Shown here in pieces: positions 45,848 through 58,042 of a stretch of DNA of 64,000 nt; the first letter of the stretch is position 1, and every line of letters starts with the position of its first letter. The DNA is taken from assembly GCF_024763615.1 (NCBI RefSeq), contig NC_077222.1, positions 43,152,001 to 43,216,000 of the forward strand, given 5' to 3'. The stretch is from Phlebotomus papatasi (lineage: Eukaryota > Arthropoda > Insecta > Diptera > Psychodidae). Made by a program: the position numbers and the translations under genes. The notes below the pieces were generated by a model. That model saw only the letters and a program-made list of their open reading frames with translations. It had not been told where the DNA came from and made no database searches.

Positions 45848-46367
45848 CAGCCCCAAATTTCACGTTGCTTTATAAATTTGGACCACTCATCAGCAGCTTT
45901 TAGATTCAGGTGCAGGCTATCGTTAATTGATAGGGGACTCTCCGGTGGTGGCCAGTGGATTTGAAGTCATTTGACAAAGAAAAACACTTCTTCAATCTTT
46001 CCCAAAGCTGTCGGTCCTGGATGTGGACCTTCTTCAGCGGTCGACTAAACTATGTTTTTTTGTACTTTATGAGGATCTTTATTTTGGGATTGAACAATAT
46101 CATCACTTTCAGATTATCAATTGGGAAGGTTCTTTCAGGAAATTGTTTTCACTGATTTTCAACTTTTGAGCAATTTCTTTTAGGTACAGATATGATGTGA
46201 TTTGGCGCTTTCTCGCTATCGTTAATATTTTTTTGATATTATTTTATCGTTAATTTTGCTACTACAGCAGTTGCTGTTTCTCATATGCATCCACTTCATC
46301 TCACTATTTTATTCTATTTTTGTGCCCAATTATGTACCTTAGAGGCATGAGATGAAAGTACTATGTC
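45848..46367. other. No gene seen
   Basis: AT-rich spacer, nothing recognised. Confidence 0.5.
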
Positions 46368-46432
46368 ATACACTACAATACAATACACTACAATACAATA
46401 CAATACAATATAATACAATAACAATACAATAT
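46368..46432. repeat. (ACAAT)n pentanucleotide repeat
   Basis: About a dozen imperfect ACAAT units. A 67-codon plus-strand open frame across it is a by-product. Confidence 0.9.
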
Positions 46433-46559
46433 CTATATGGTCTATATCTTATTAAAATTATTGCAACTGTAAGCTCTTCCTGCTTTCCACTGAACTTCGT
46501 AAAATATGAACTTCATAAAGTAACCGAATACTCTTTAATCTATGTGATGCTGTAACTCT

Positions 46560-47350
46560 GATTAGGCACCTCATTTTGGGAGGTGCTTGTATAAAATTAC
46601 ACTGAAAGTTTCATCTTCCACTATAGGGGTGGTTTTTTCGTACCCTCCAGTGTATCTCTTGGTATTCTCATGTGACCCACTAAACAGGCCACCCTTCCAG
46701 CAACAGCATCCGGAGATTATGTTTTGGATCACAAGTGTACTTCCGCTGGAGCTGAGAGAGAACGGAAGATTTCACAGGCTGTTTCTAGGTCGTGTTGATT
46801 GATAAATAGGGCAAATGTGAGGGAATGGATGCAAAGGCCACAGATTATATTTCTCTTGCATTTTGCCTCGCCTTAGCAATACACCCCATCAGGAGAAACT
46901 TCCCTCTGAAGGCTTCTCGGTACTTCTCCTATTGGATGAGTGAAGAAGTGTGAGGCGATCCTGTGAAATTCTAGGCAGTTATTCGTCTTGTGCTGGGAGG
47001 AATGGAATGTAATATTGGAATTCCTTTGAGGCCATTATTTTGTGTATGAAGTGGAAAAGTGTTTCGACGAGGATGTGGTGATGAGAGTCAATTTAATCGT
47101 GCCAATATATCACTGTGTTAGTGGAGTGACCTCAGAGACCTTGACATAAATTCCAATCATCCAACACGTTTCAGTGAGGAATTGCAGTAGAATTTCCGGA
47201 GTTTAATTGTGAGGAATTGCTTCATCGTCATCGCCATGGAACACTAAAAAAGGATACGCGGGATACATTTCATCAGATTTATGTACTCTGAGCTGGTGAA
47301 TAAGATGGAAATGGCATCATCTCTGAAGATTTGCCACAAACGCACTCCAG
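46560..47350. other. Repeat-free, higher-GC stretch without coding signal
   Basis: Compared with its flanks the sequence is less AT-rich, has no member of the window's repeat families, and stops are frequent in all frames. It could be a non-coding exon or a regulatory segment. I have no direct evidence for either. Confidence 0.35.
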
Positions 47351-47832
47351 TAAAATAATTTGCCTTTATTCATTTCCCCAGTTGAGTGATAAAAGTTAAC
47401 ATGATTTAGGAAATTCTCCGGTGTACGTGTGGCTTCACATTAACAATTTGGCCAAAAACCAATAGTAATAAAAGCTTTACTCAACCAACCTTTTATGACA
47501 GACTTTAGCTTTACAGCATTACAATTAAATTATCTTTGGTACATTTGCCCACGGTTGGAAAATCCATCCTCAGTTCTTTCACACTTGCCACATTAAATGC
47601 ATGCAACGTAATTCAGTTTGATTTTATTACATGCACCATTATCAAAATGTTTTCAAAAGCATCGTACCATCGTGCTCTAGGAGCTTTTATTGTCATGGGT
47701 GCTTTTGAAGAGGATATTAAAAGCTTATAAAATGGGTTTTTCTGTTGATTGTCAATACACGAGAATTTATTATGGGATTTTACGCTTTTTCACTATTATT
47801 AAAAGAGAAGAGACTGAACATGGGAAAAATAT
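47351..47832. other. No gene seen
   Basis: AT-rich spacer with one 64-codon chance frame. Confidence 0.5.
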
Positions 47833-47969
47833 ACTCAGAGAAATGGAGATTTGAAAGAAACATTGTAAGAAGTTTTTGTCAATATTTGACATAATCAATA
47901 ATGTCAGTTACACCTAAAAAGTGTTAAAATACTTCAATATTGGCAAATATTGACATAATTTCTCAGTGT
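47833..47969. mobile_element. CACTGAG-end MITE, copy 2
   Basis: TACTCAGAGAAAT at left and ATTTCTCAGTGT at right. The interior carries 'gtcaatatttgacat' and 'caaatattgacat' in both orientations. Ends relate to 28823-29053. Confidence 0.6.
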
Positions 47970-48149
47970 GCAGAAGGCAGAAAGTAAGATACACATTGTG
48001 AGAAATTGAAGTGAATAATTACGATCTGAAAATTGCAATATTAATAAAAAGATCGAAAAAGCTAATCAAATTATATCAAAATCTCAAAACATGTTTAAAA
48101 AAAAACAATTAAATATTCAATTCTAGAAGTCCGAGTAATGTAAAGTGCT

Positions 48150-48535
48150 AAAAGAAACACGTTTTTTACTGCTCCAACTCAGTAGAGAGCAGTAATATAA
48201 TCCCTCAATTTTTTCACCCTAAATTTCCACCTTCCACCTCCCGGAGACCACTTTTGTCAACAAATACTCACGTTTCAGTCGATTTCTGAGAAATGTCGTC
48301 ACGCTGTTTGAACTGGTTCCAATCGGTTTTGAAACGGTAAGGAACCGGTTCATAAAACCAATAAATAATTTTATACGAAATTTAATTAAATTACTCCTGA
48401 GGTGTATTTTGGGAAATATTTTGAGTGATTTATAAGTCGATTCAAATCGGTTGTGAACCGGTAAGGAACCGGTTATTTACCGATAAGTTATTTTTCTTCA
48501 AATATAATTTTAATTACTCTTTAAATTTAAACTAT
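48150..48535. repeat. CGGTT-family repeat, left of Big-C
   Basis: 'actgctccaactc', 'gagcagtaatataatccct', and three 'ggttttgaaacggtaaggaaccgg' type blocks at 48320-48480. It breaks at the Big-C left end and resumes after it. Confidence 0.75.
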
Positions 48536-50371
48536 TAGGTGAGATTCTTAACAATCTCACCTACTATAATCCTAACAAAATTTCATGTCGTCCGATCGAC
48601 CTCAAATTTGGCCAAAATGTGTTTCGCCACTTCCTGATTCCGAATATATATGTGGCTAAGTTACGTTCCCGGCCGGCCGGCCGGCCGGCCGGCCGGCCGG
48701 CCGCTCTTTGGAGCTTAATAGCTCCTAAACTAAAAAAGATATCGACTTGCGGTTTTCGGCAAAGGTTATATATCGGGTGAAAATTGCAACTTGGTGCATA
48801 GACCCCCCACCCCCCACCCCTCCTTCCGCCATTTTGAAGACCCCCCTTTTTTTGTTTTCTCAATAGCTCCGCCCCTATGGCATTCAGCGGACTCAAATTT
48901 TAGTATGTTGTAGCTGGGCCTTAGAGCTTTCCATCAATACCAAACTTAAGGTCCCCCGACCCCCCTGACCCGAGCTATAAGGGTCCAAAAAAAATTTCTT
49001 AAAATATCCATAACTCCTGTTCTAATTATCAGATTTTAAAAAGTGAGGGCTTTTTGGAAAGCTCTCGTGAAATGCCACTTCCCCTTCTAACATCGCAAGT
49101 TCATAAAACCACCGCTAGGGGCGCTTTTTTTAAAAAGAAAATTTTTAAATCTTAAAAGTTAAATAACTCAAAAATTCCATTGTGCATCGGGCTGAAAATT
49201 TAGTATGTTGTAGCCGTTGATTATACCTATCAAACAAAAAAAACCTTAAGTCGATCTAAAACCCCTGACCCGAGCTATAAGGGGTCAAAGTTCGAACATT
49301 GACCGGCCTCTATCTCCGGTTCTAATTAACATAGCGACCTAAATTTTACCTTTTTGGTTTCGTCTCGATGAGCACTTTCAGATGGAAGTTCAAAAAGTCA
49401 CCATAGGTGGCGCTGTGATAGCGTCAAAATTCATCGAAATTCAAAGTCACTTTTCTCAAAAACGGCATTGTGCAAGTTAATGAAATTTTAGTATGTTGTA
49501 GTCCAATCTAGGACGTTTCCAAAATGGTGCGTATGCGCGCTGTGATTTCAATAGAACCGGAGATATGAGGGGTCAAAGTTCACGAAATTCAAAAAATCAT
49601 ATCTCCGGTTCTATGTGACCGATTTTGATGAATGAGGGCTTAAACGAAAGATCTCACCAAATGCCACAACTTTCTAGAATATTTGAACTTCGTGGGACCA
49701 ATACCAGGGGCGCCACAGTCGAAAAACCAATTTCAATATCACATAACCTCAATTATCTCGACTGTCGCTGAACCGATTTTGATGATTACTTCAACATAAT
49801 TGTAGAGCACATTTGTCTCTACATTTCGTCCATACATCATTTTCCACTCAGACTACGCTATCACTCCGATTTTGCCGTTTAAGTGTGAAAAAATTGATTT
49901 TTCCAATAATAACGCTTTGAAATCACTCAGATGCCAATTTGACTGCCTCTACTACACCAAGACACTTAAAATAGGGGTTTAAATGGAAAGTCCCACAAAA
50001 TACAACAATTCTTTGAAATAGTTGAAGTTCAACAAATGACTACTTGGGGCACTCTGGATGAAAAAACGAGTTAAGAAACAAAAAACCTCGCTTATCTTGG
50101 CTTCTGAGTAGTCGATGAGTTCAAGTTCTACGGCAAAATTATAGAGAACATTCTGGTCTACATTTCACCCATATAACACTTTTCTGTCAGTTCATCCAAA
50201 TCCTTGATATTTTGGTTTAAATACAAAATTTGTATAATTTCACGAATTTGATTCAAGATAACTGAATGGCGTCTCCCTACTTCAGCATCAAATCGAATTT
50301 GCATGCACTCCGAGTTAGCTCACGTTAAGAATCTCACCTACATAAGCCGGTTAGGATTATCTGTCCCTTTT
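48536..50371 (+). mobile_element. Big element, copy C (full length)
   Basis: Follows Big-A along its whole length with few differences. TAGGTGAGATTCTTAAC at left is the exact complement of GTTAAGAATCTCACCTA near the right end. AGTATGTT recurs at about 48901, 49202 and 49490, repeating the ~295-bp period. The CCGG tract at 48670-48700 has grown to about eight units, against about two in Big-A. It interrupts a CGGTT-family repeat. A 110-codon minus-strand open frame owes its Arg-Pro-Ala repeats to the CCGG tract. Confidence 0.9.
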
Positions 50372-50464
50372 CTGGAATCTATTGAGTGATTTACGAATCG
50401 ATTTAAATCGGTTGTGTACCGGTAAACAGTAAATTATGCGAAAGTGCTTTTGAGTTATAGCATC
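50372..50464. repeat. CGGTT-family repeat, right of Big-C
   Basis: 'attgagtgatttacgaatcgatttaaatcggttgtgtaccgg' resumes the text broken at 48535 ('gagtgatttataagtcgattcaaatcggttgtgaaccgg' type). This shows that Big-C and then a small MITE (50465) inserted into one repeat copy. Confidence 0.75.
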
Positions 50465-50610
50465 TAAATGTGTCTACACATTGAGCACAATTTTCGTCAA
50501 AAATTGCTTTTTTGAAGGAAATTGGCTGCAGTGCTGTAGGCAGAAACGTCAAAATTCTGTCGACAATGCAATTTTTGACAAAAATTGCTCCCAATGTGTA
50601 GAGGCCTTAA
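50465..50610. mobile_element. GGCCTCTACACA-end MITE, copy 3
   Basis: 'gtctacacattgagcacaat' with 'cgtcaaaaattgc' at left and 'gcaatttttgacaaaaattg' with 'ctcccaatgtgtagaggcc' at right give a ~35-bp imperfect inverted repeat. TAA stands at both borders. CGGTT-family text ('agttatagcatctaa' then 'gtcacgagttcgagcatttcg') is interrupted, as the unbroken 42005-42045 copy shows. Confidence 0.75.
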
Positions 50611-50837
50611 GTCACGAGTTCGAGCATTTCGCAAAGCCTGGAATGCTTTGCCACCTCTTTTATATTAGAATAGCACGTTTAAAACTATTGTTTTTTTTTA
50701 ATTCATTGCACAGTGGGGCCACTGCATACAAAATGAGGCTAAAACTCTAACTCTGAGACAAGAAGGTCGGAGAAATAAATAAATAACATTTTACATCTAA
50801 GTATAGGTCAGCTTTAATTGATCGCAAATTTAAAAAT
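50611..50837. repeat. CGGTT-family repeat tail
   Basis: 'gtcacgagttcgagcatttcgcaaagcctggaatgctttgcc' is the family's opening block, after which the similarity fades. Confidence 0.6.
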
Positions 50838-51134
50838 TAGGGGAAAGCGCGTTACCTTCGAACGACTGAAGTTTCAAACAACTTCTGGTTTTAATGTATT
50901 TTAAATGAACTTTTTTTCTTGGGATTATGTACCAAGTGAACAGAATCACCCTCAGTTCAATCACTTTCTAAATGACTTTTGCTCATTATAATATAATGTA
51001 ATATTATATTTTAATAGCTAGTCCAATGCCTCAAATTTCCTAAAAAGAGCTATGGGTTAAATATATTAAGAACGTGTAAAGCAATTTATTTATCTGAAGC
51101 TTGACTTGTCCGAAGTTAGCGCACTTTCCCCCTA
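50838..51134. mobile_element. TA-GGGG MITE, AAAGCGCGTTA type
   Basis: TAGGGGAAAGCGCGTTACCT with 'tcgaac' at left and 'gtccgaagttagcgcacttt' with CCCCCTA at right, 297 bp. Non-coding. Confidence 0.8.
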
Positions 51135-54100
51135 CTAGGGTTGAAGGAACACCTCTTCGACAGGGAACCCCTATTGACACTTTTATCAAAATGTTTAAAA
51201 TTTATTTAATGCATCCAATAAAATCTCACTAATAATATAACATTTTTTCTTTAATCTACGTTTTTCGATAAGGATAAGTGTTCAAATTTTGTATTCCAAA
51301 TGGTACAGATTACCATTTGGAATAAATTTAATTAACCAATTTTTTAACAAATTTATTAATCAAAAAAGTTTATGACTTTTGTTATTTGAGGTTATACTTC
51401 CAAAATAGATCTGTCATAATTATTAATTTAAAATATTCTAGGAATTGTAGTGTACTATAGCAATAAGTCTATAACTATCAGGTAAGGATGTTGATTTCTT
51501 TTTGTTGTTTCCTTATCCATTGAAATAATGTCTACAGAATAGGAAGCCCATCTTCTTGCATAAGTGACTACGAATCCACAATTGTAGTTGTGAATAAAAC
51601 TAAGTTTTATGGATGTAATGTGCAAAAATTAATAAATCTCATTGAATATTTTCATCATTTGATCAAGAATGACATAAATCAAATTTCACTGTTTAACAGT
51701 TTTTTTGCTAAATAAAAGAAATAATTTCATTGGAGTGCAAGTAAATGCAATTTCTTTTTTCAATTTTTCTTAATGTGTATAATGTGTTCACTATTTTTTT
51801 TAAGTGTTCAGAGACATAGATTTTGCATAATTATTCACTAGAATTTCTTTTCTCATTCTCGCACTTTTCGCTGAGCTTAAATGTGAATTGATAGAGAATA
51901 TTCACCCACATAAACATTATGTACATTTTATATGATTTTTATGTGTTTTCAGAATCATTTAAAAGTTTATGGACAAAATTCAAAGGATACCCCTTCATGC
52001 ATGCTGATGTGGCCTAAGACAAAGCCTTTAGAAGGAATCCCTGCTGATTTCGTATTGGTATGAAAAAATAATACGACTGTGCGTAAAAATTGTACCTTTG
52101 AACTGATTTTATTATACCATGAGACATCCATTTGGCTGTGTATGTATTTCGATGTGAAGATTTATTCATGAGAACCATTCAATCAATATTTTATTGAATT
52201 ACACATTAATATTTCGCTGAAGAAATGATGGAACAGACGAAAGAGAAGCTCATAACATTTAAGGGACAGCAATAAATTTGGTCTGATAGTATCGATTGGA
52301 AATTGCGATTTTGGTGACATTGTATCAAATGGCATTCACAGAGTGTTACAATAATTTAATAGCAAGTATTTGCAATTTAATTTCTTTATTACTACTTTAG
52401 AGAAATTTTAATGAAAATAGACCTTAACACACTTAAAATGCTAAATTTTTGTACGATCTAAACTTCGCAAAATTTCAATATAAAGATGAAAACTACTAAG
52501 AATAAAACTTTAAATTTCTTTGTAAAACGTATTTCAGCGCTGGAAACATAAAAAATACGGAGAAACTGCTAAAAAGAGAAAATTGTATAAATCAATCTAA
52601 ATCTAATTTTATGAAAGAAACTCATTATAAAATTTATTCAAAAGTTTGACGTGAATTGCTATTAATTTGTATAATATAAACCATTTTGAGCAGAAATGTG
52701 ATTTCTTGGGAAACAGATGGAAAGCTCTAAGGTACGAGGCACAAGTCACCTGATTCCCTATATCAAATTCGAATTGGAAAGTTTCACATTAATAAAATCA
52801 TGAAATGGGATAAAGAGACCTTTTATTTTGTCGAAAGTAATAAAACTTTAAAGTTATCGTGAACGTGCTCAGAATCAAGAGGGAGCTTACCAAACCCAAC
52901 ATCTTCAGTTTTTTTGGGGTATGGGATACGGGAAAGGTGTCTCGAGGTACTTTCCGTTGAGCACTGACAAGGAGCAGAGCGAGAAGCAATCATCGTCGTT
53001 TCTCCATTAAAAGGGGTCTCTTGATATTTCTAAATCTCTGATGGTGGAAACGGTTTTGTGCCGAAATCTATATTGATTCAATATTTACGTTCATGCTGCT
53101 TGAAACTTTTAAATTCATGTGAAATGTCATGATTTTATACAAACTTATTGGAAAGTTTATTGGTATTTAGGAAGTTTAATATAATATTCGAAACGACCGT
53201 TTAAATTTGTACACAGTCATTCTCTAAAATATATTTAAACGTTCTTACCTCTTTATTGATTTATCGTAGAATATGGGAAAATTGGTGGTGAAATTTCAAT
53301 AAAGCATTATTCTTTTCAAACTTATTAGAAACTTCAAGAGATATTGGAAAGTTTAAGGGGAAAATTTCCTTATTATATTCTGCAATTAATACTACGAGTT
53401 TGATTTCTATATCAAATCATACCCATTCTGATTTATTGCATTTGAACAGAAATATCTAGAAATTGTGCATTTTCCATGAATTTTAAACAAACACAAAACT
53501 TTTAAGAGCATATACCACATTCAATGTTTCAAATATGCATCACAAATAGTTGTTGACTTTTGATCCTTCTCAAAATACTTCAGGCTAGTTCTTAATTCAA
53601 TATCCCCACAAACAGCATCCTTTTAAATTGAATTTTTGCCAACCGAGATACTTTGAAGTCTTTGATCTTGTGATTGGCTTGACTGGTTTTCAAGATGCAG
53701 ATTTGTACTCGATTTGCCAATTGATCTCAAGATGGAAAGTAGTTCCAGTATTGAACTTATTCCCTCAAAGCAAATCGTTTCTTCCTTCTACTTTTTAAAT
53801 TCAGGAATATCTGTGTGCAAACTTACAAAATAAAGAGAGAAATGGAAAATACAAAAATTAAATTTATGAACATATTGTGACGAATTTACCCCATAAATTG
53901 GCTAGGGGTAGTGAAATATTCACGACACACCCCCTTTCCCTACCTCTGCAAAGAGGTCTTGAGTCCCTTATATATTCAAATACCTGCTTTGGGGTGAAAA
54001 TTCCAGTATCTTGGCTTGTGAGTGATTTTTTTTTCCTTAAGCTCTATACTTCGGGAGAGAAAGGGGTATGTGTTGAAATGTCAAGAAAGTCATTACTTGC

Positions 54101-54720
54101 ACAAAAACAGAGAATGAGAGGATCTTTAAAATGCACCTTTATGGCCCACGTAATTTTTGCCTGTGGTTTAAAACTAAGTTCGTAATAAATCGTCTGCTGA
54201 GTGAATGAGGAAGCTTTTTGGGTTGCTAAAGCCGTGTCGGCAATTACCAGACACGTGCTTCCCTAGTTCCTGTTGACGTAATATTTACGATTCTACAGTT
54301 TCGGTTGAATCCGCCTTATCCGTGATAGCATTTGGCCAAGAGAGTGACCGTCAGTGTTTAGACAATGTCTTCTTGAAGTCATTTTTGGGACTTTCCTACG
54401 TTGAAACTACATCAACCCCAAACTACGCCTAGACTAGTTTAGATGAATACCTATTAGATTTTGGGGCATTTTAGCATGAAGACTAATATAGTCAATAAAA
54501 TATTTGTAACAAAAACCACGATGTTTTTATACAATAACAACTTTTTTTTTAATTTGCAGCGCTAATCAGTTGGCCAGGGTGCTACTGTCATTGAGGTGAA
54601 GACTGAGAATTCTGCTACCCAAGTTCCAAACAATATCTTATTCTCAATGAGTTATGGCTCTTAATATCAATTGGCTAAGTGGGAGAGTATTCGCCCATTA
54701 CAAATTTATAAAATTGCCCT
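51135..54720. other. No gene seen
   Basis: AT-rich, apparently unique DNA. A 102-codon plus frame at 53877-54185 has no recognisable content. Confidence 0.5.
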
Positions 54721-54870
54721 CTGGAGTAGTATATAATTCGGTGGAAGTCAAAATCTTGAACTTGTAATTCCGAAAGTCGAAATCACGAGTGGGTCGAAAT
54801 TTTGAATGGGTCAAAATTCTGGATTTGAAATTTAGAAGGGGCAAAATCTCGAATGGATTCAAATCCCATC
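54721..54870. repeat. Foldback motif repeat (CAAAATCTCGAA type), fragment
   Basis: Seven or so imperfect ~17-bp units of the type 'gtcaaaatcttgaa', 'gtcgaaatcacgagt', 'ggcaaaatctcgaatgg'. The same unit builds the arms of the elements at 59156 and 62140. Confidence 0.6.
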
Positions 54871-55687
54871 AAATACATAGTAATGTGCTGGACTTACTTA
54901 TATATGATTTAAACAGGAGAGACGGCTTAACTCTTTCCGGACCATAACATATCCAGCGAACGAATTTCAGTAAAACTCACTTTATTGTAAGTCTTACCGT
55001 GGTGTCACATATAAGATTAGGGCCAATCCATCTCAAGACAACCATAGGGGTACCCTTCATGGTCTTAGATGTTTGTGAATTTTACATATGCTAAAGTACA
55101 CGATAAAATAATATACCCCTATTTTTTTTCGCCCAAAAAAAATTCCTAGCCGGAGACACATGGCGTCAAAAATGGTGTCTCGCGCTTCATTCGTCAATTG
55201 AGATTCTTGACAAATATTTCAAAATGCTCTATCTCGCGAACGGGTTGAGATTTCTTCTTACTCTTTTTTTTATTTGAAAGAAAATTTTATACTCTTTAAA
55301 ACGATATACTAGTTTTCGTATTATCTGCTCAAGTTTTTTTTGTAACCGTCTTTTAATTTTTTTTTGAAAAAATTTAAAAATTAATTTTTCTCAAAAACCC
55401 CATTCTCAAAAATTTTCATTTTTTTTACCGTTGATCAGTAACATTGAGTACTACATTCCCTGAAAAAGCGAGCTTCCACTTTCGCGCTTATTTTTTTTTA
55501 AAAAATATTCAAATTTTAACAATATTTTCAAAAAAGGAAAAATACCAGTTAAACTCAAAATTTTGAGTTCAATTTTTCAGGGAATACAGTACTCCACATC
55601 CACAATACTTATAAACAGTTAAACATCAAAATTTTTCGATTTCCCGTTTTTGAAAAAAAAATTTTTTTTTGATTTTCAAATAAAAAT
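54871..55687. other. No gene seen; T/A homopolymer-rich
   Basis: Many long T and A runs at 55120-55690, with 'caaaattttgagttcaatttttcaggga' and its near-complement around 55440-55590. No coding signal. Confidence 0.5.
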
Positions 55688-56251
55688 GCCATGACTGTTC
55701 CCACATGTTATTTCAATTAATGTCAGATTGCATTGTGATCGGGTGAAAGCTTGCTTGGTAGGAATATTCGAATTCGGATTTCGGTTGTTAAATCGACAAG
55801 ATTAATACAATGTTTTCACTTTCATAGAATTTTGTGCATTTTCTTTATCATGATAGACAAGGTGTAAGGTTCTTGCACAAAAACTTCATATTTTCCCCCA
55901 TCCTTGTCGTGTTCCAAAATCACCAAATAGTCATGACAGGAACCAACACAAAAGAGAAGTTCAATCGAAATCCGAAACCCGAATTCGAATATTCCCTCCG
56001 ACTCCGAGCAAGCTTTCACCCGATCACAATGTCATCTGACATTCAGTCAGTGTGAAGTAACCTGTCATATCAGCTTGGTGGCGAGATGCAGTTGAATGGT
56101 CAGGACTTGGCAACTTTAGCCTCGACCGCAGGTTTTCCCAGGTTTTCCAAGAGTTTTCCCGTAAATTATATCAATGGTGAAAATTCGGTGACCAGCATTA
56201 ATATTCTCTACTCATTATTTTCCTTGAAATGACGTATGGGAACAGTCATAG
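55688..56251. mobile_element. TIR element with nested inverted arms, ~560 bp
   Basis: Outer ends ATGACTGTTCCCA (55691-55703) and TGGGAACAGTCAT (56237-56249). An inner pair about 70 bp long runs from 55721 (TGTCAGATTGCATTGTGATC) and ends near 56041 (GATCACAATGTCATCTGACA). About 190 bp of loop separates the inner arms. Open frames of 65 and 73 codons on opposite strands are mirror by-products. Confidence 0.8.
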
Positions 56252-57783
56252 TCTAATTAAGTTCTTGAGAACAGTAATGTGCTAAAAAAAACATGGTCAG
56301 TTTTTCATTGGAATAGCACCATAAGGAAAGGAATAGCTGTGGATCTTCAAATATTTATTTTTGAAAGAGAAAGAGAGATATTTTGTAATATATAAAACTC
56401 CAATTTAAAAATAAAACTGAAGATACTGCTTCAGAAATATGATGAATTGGTAATGTCTAAAATGGAAAAATGTATAATGAATTTCATGGTAGAAACATGC
56501 AAAGTCCAATATTTCATGTGAAAAATAAAATGCTGAGTTAATAGAGGTGAATGCCAGAAATTCACATGAAAGCAAAAAATGATAAATCTCCGAGAGGTTT
56601 TCCGTGTGAATTTCCCCGCATGAAAATTCCCTGTTCTGAAGGGGGAATGGAGAAAAATCCTGGCGTAGCAATCGAAAGCACAAAATGTAATTAATTGATT
56701 TCCTTTGGCGCTTCCCAAATGCTCCCCATTTATGGCATTGGAAACAATCACGGATCATGAATCATCTTGGATGGTGACCCCTAAAACATGGATATGGGCA
56801 TGAAAAATCACTTAGAGGACCAACCCCGAAGGTGGTATGTTCCACAGTTCTACAATGGTGGGGGTGGGTTAGCGTTTTCCTGACTGATTAATGGTGGTAA
56901 TTTTAATTATTTCTGTTGATTGTTGCTTTCACGGCTGAGTCACATTGTGTGGTCAGGAGCTCAAATATTCTCGTCCACGTCGCAAGGCATTAAAACCAGT
57001 ATGCAATGCCAATGCTTCAGCGTCATGTTTCATTTTAATAAATGATGCTGTGGTCTCTATTTCGAACCTTTCAGTTCTATATATTCCCCTATTTCAGACC
57101 ACATCCACAGATTAATAATTGCAATTTCAAATAACAACTGGTTAATTCGCGGTAATTCGGTCAGTGATGCAAAACATAACTCAATGCTTCAAATGAGCAC
57201 AATTCAATTAAGCCATATTTCTGTTATAATCAGAATCACTCTTCAGAATTTTCTGAGCTTTGAAATTTCCCATTAAACTTTCTCCGTAAATTTATATTGA
57301 AAAAAATGTCAGTAAAGAAAGCATTTATCACATTTCACGCTAACTTTAGTATGCAGAGAATCATGTCTTGAAGTTGATTAAAACTAATTTATTTAAAAAT
57401 GAGTAATGATATATGAAAACTTTACTTTTAGTGCCGGAAGCCATCTCAAGTAACAAAATAAGCAAATAATATTATTCTCATGACGGTAAATAGACAGTTT
57501 TGAAACTCAGTTGTGAACCGTCAGTTCGTGTTGAATCCCCTGCATGTTGTTATCCAGAGTTAAAGTCTAAGAAAAAGTGCCCATTGTGAGATGATTCCCG
57601 CCTTACAATTTTCCATACCTGACGTACCTGACGAAAAGGGAAATAAGCCTTAAAAATGTCGTCGTAAGAATCAATTTGGCACCAAAAAGATTATTCATGC
57701 TGTCGTATCTCTGGTCCGATATCTTGTCGTACTGCTAATGCAAAGCAAAGAAATCAAACTCTTAAATTGTTTAAAAATTATCT
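56252..57783. other. No gene seen; 56560-57010 slightly higher GC
   Basis: Two overlapping minus-strand frames at 56405-56758 (117 and 106 codons) have no recognisable motif. 56560-57010 is free of repeat families and less AT-rich. Confidence 0.45.
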
Positions 57784-58042
57784 GAAGGCAGGACACGAAT
57801 GTCTCTTCCGGAAGCGTCAGTGGAAAAAATGATTTTCAACTCAGAGAAAAAATCTTCTCAGTTTCCCATAGCTTTTGGCGTACTGCACGCCTTCCTCAAT
57901 GGACGCTGAATACAATTTAGATCTCTGAATTACGTTAAAGATGGAAAAAGAACACTATGGGAAACTGAGAAGATTTTTTCTCTGAGTTGAAAATCATTTT
58001 TTCCACTGACGCTTCCGGAAGGGACATTCGTGTTCTGCCTTC
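57784..58042. mobile_element. Hairpin element, 88-bp arms
   Basis: Arms 57784-57871 and 57955-58042 are reverse complements with only a few mismatches: GAAGGCAGGACACGAATGTC at left, GACATTCGTGTTCTGCCTTC at right. The 83-bp loop is unrelated to the arms. ATTATCT stands near both borders. A young MITE or snap-back duplication, non-coding. Confidence 0.9.

Noticed and set aside
48564..48896. 110-codon minus frame with Ala-Gly-Arg-Pro repeats
   Set aside because: The repeats are the translation of the CCGG tract in Big-C.
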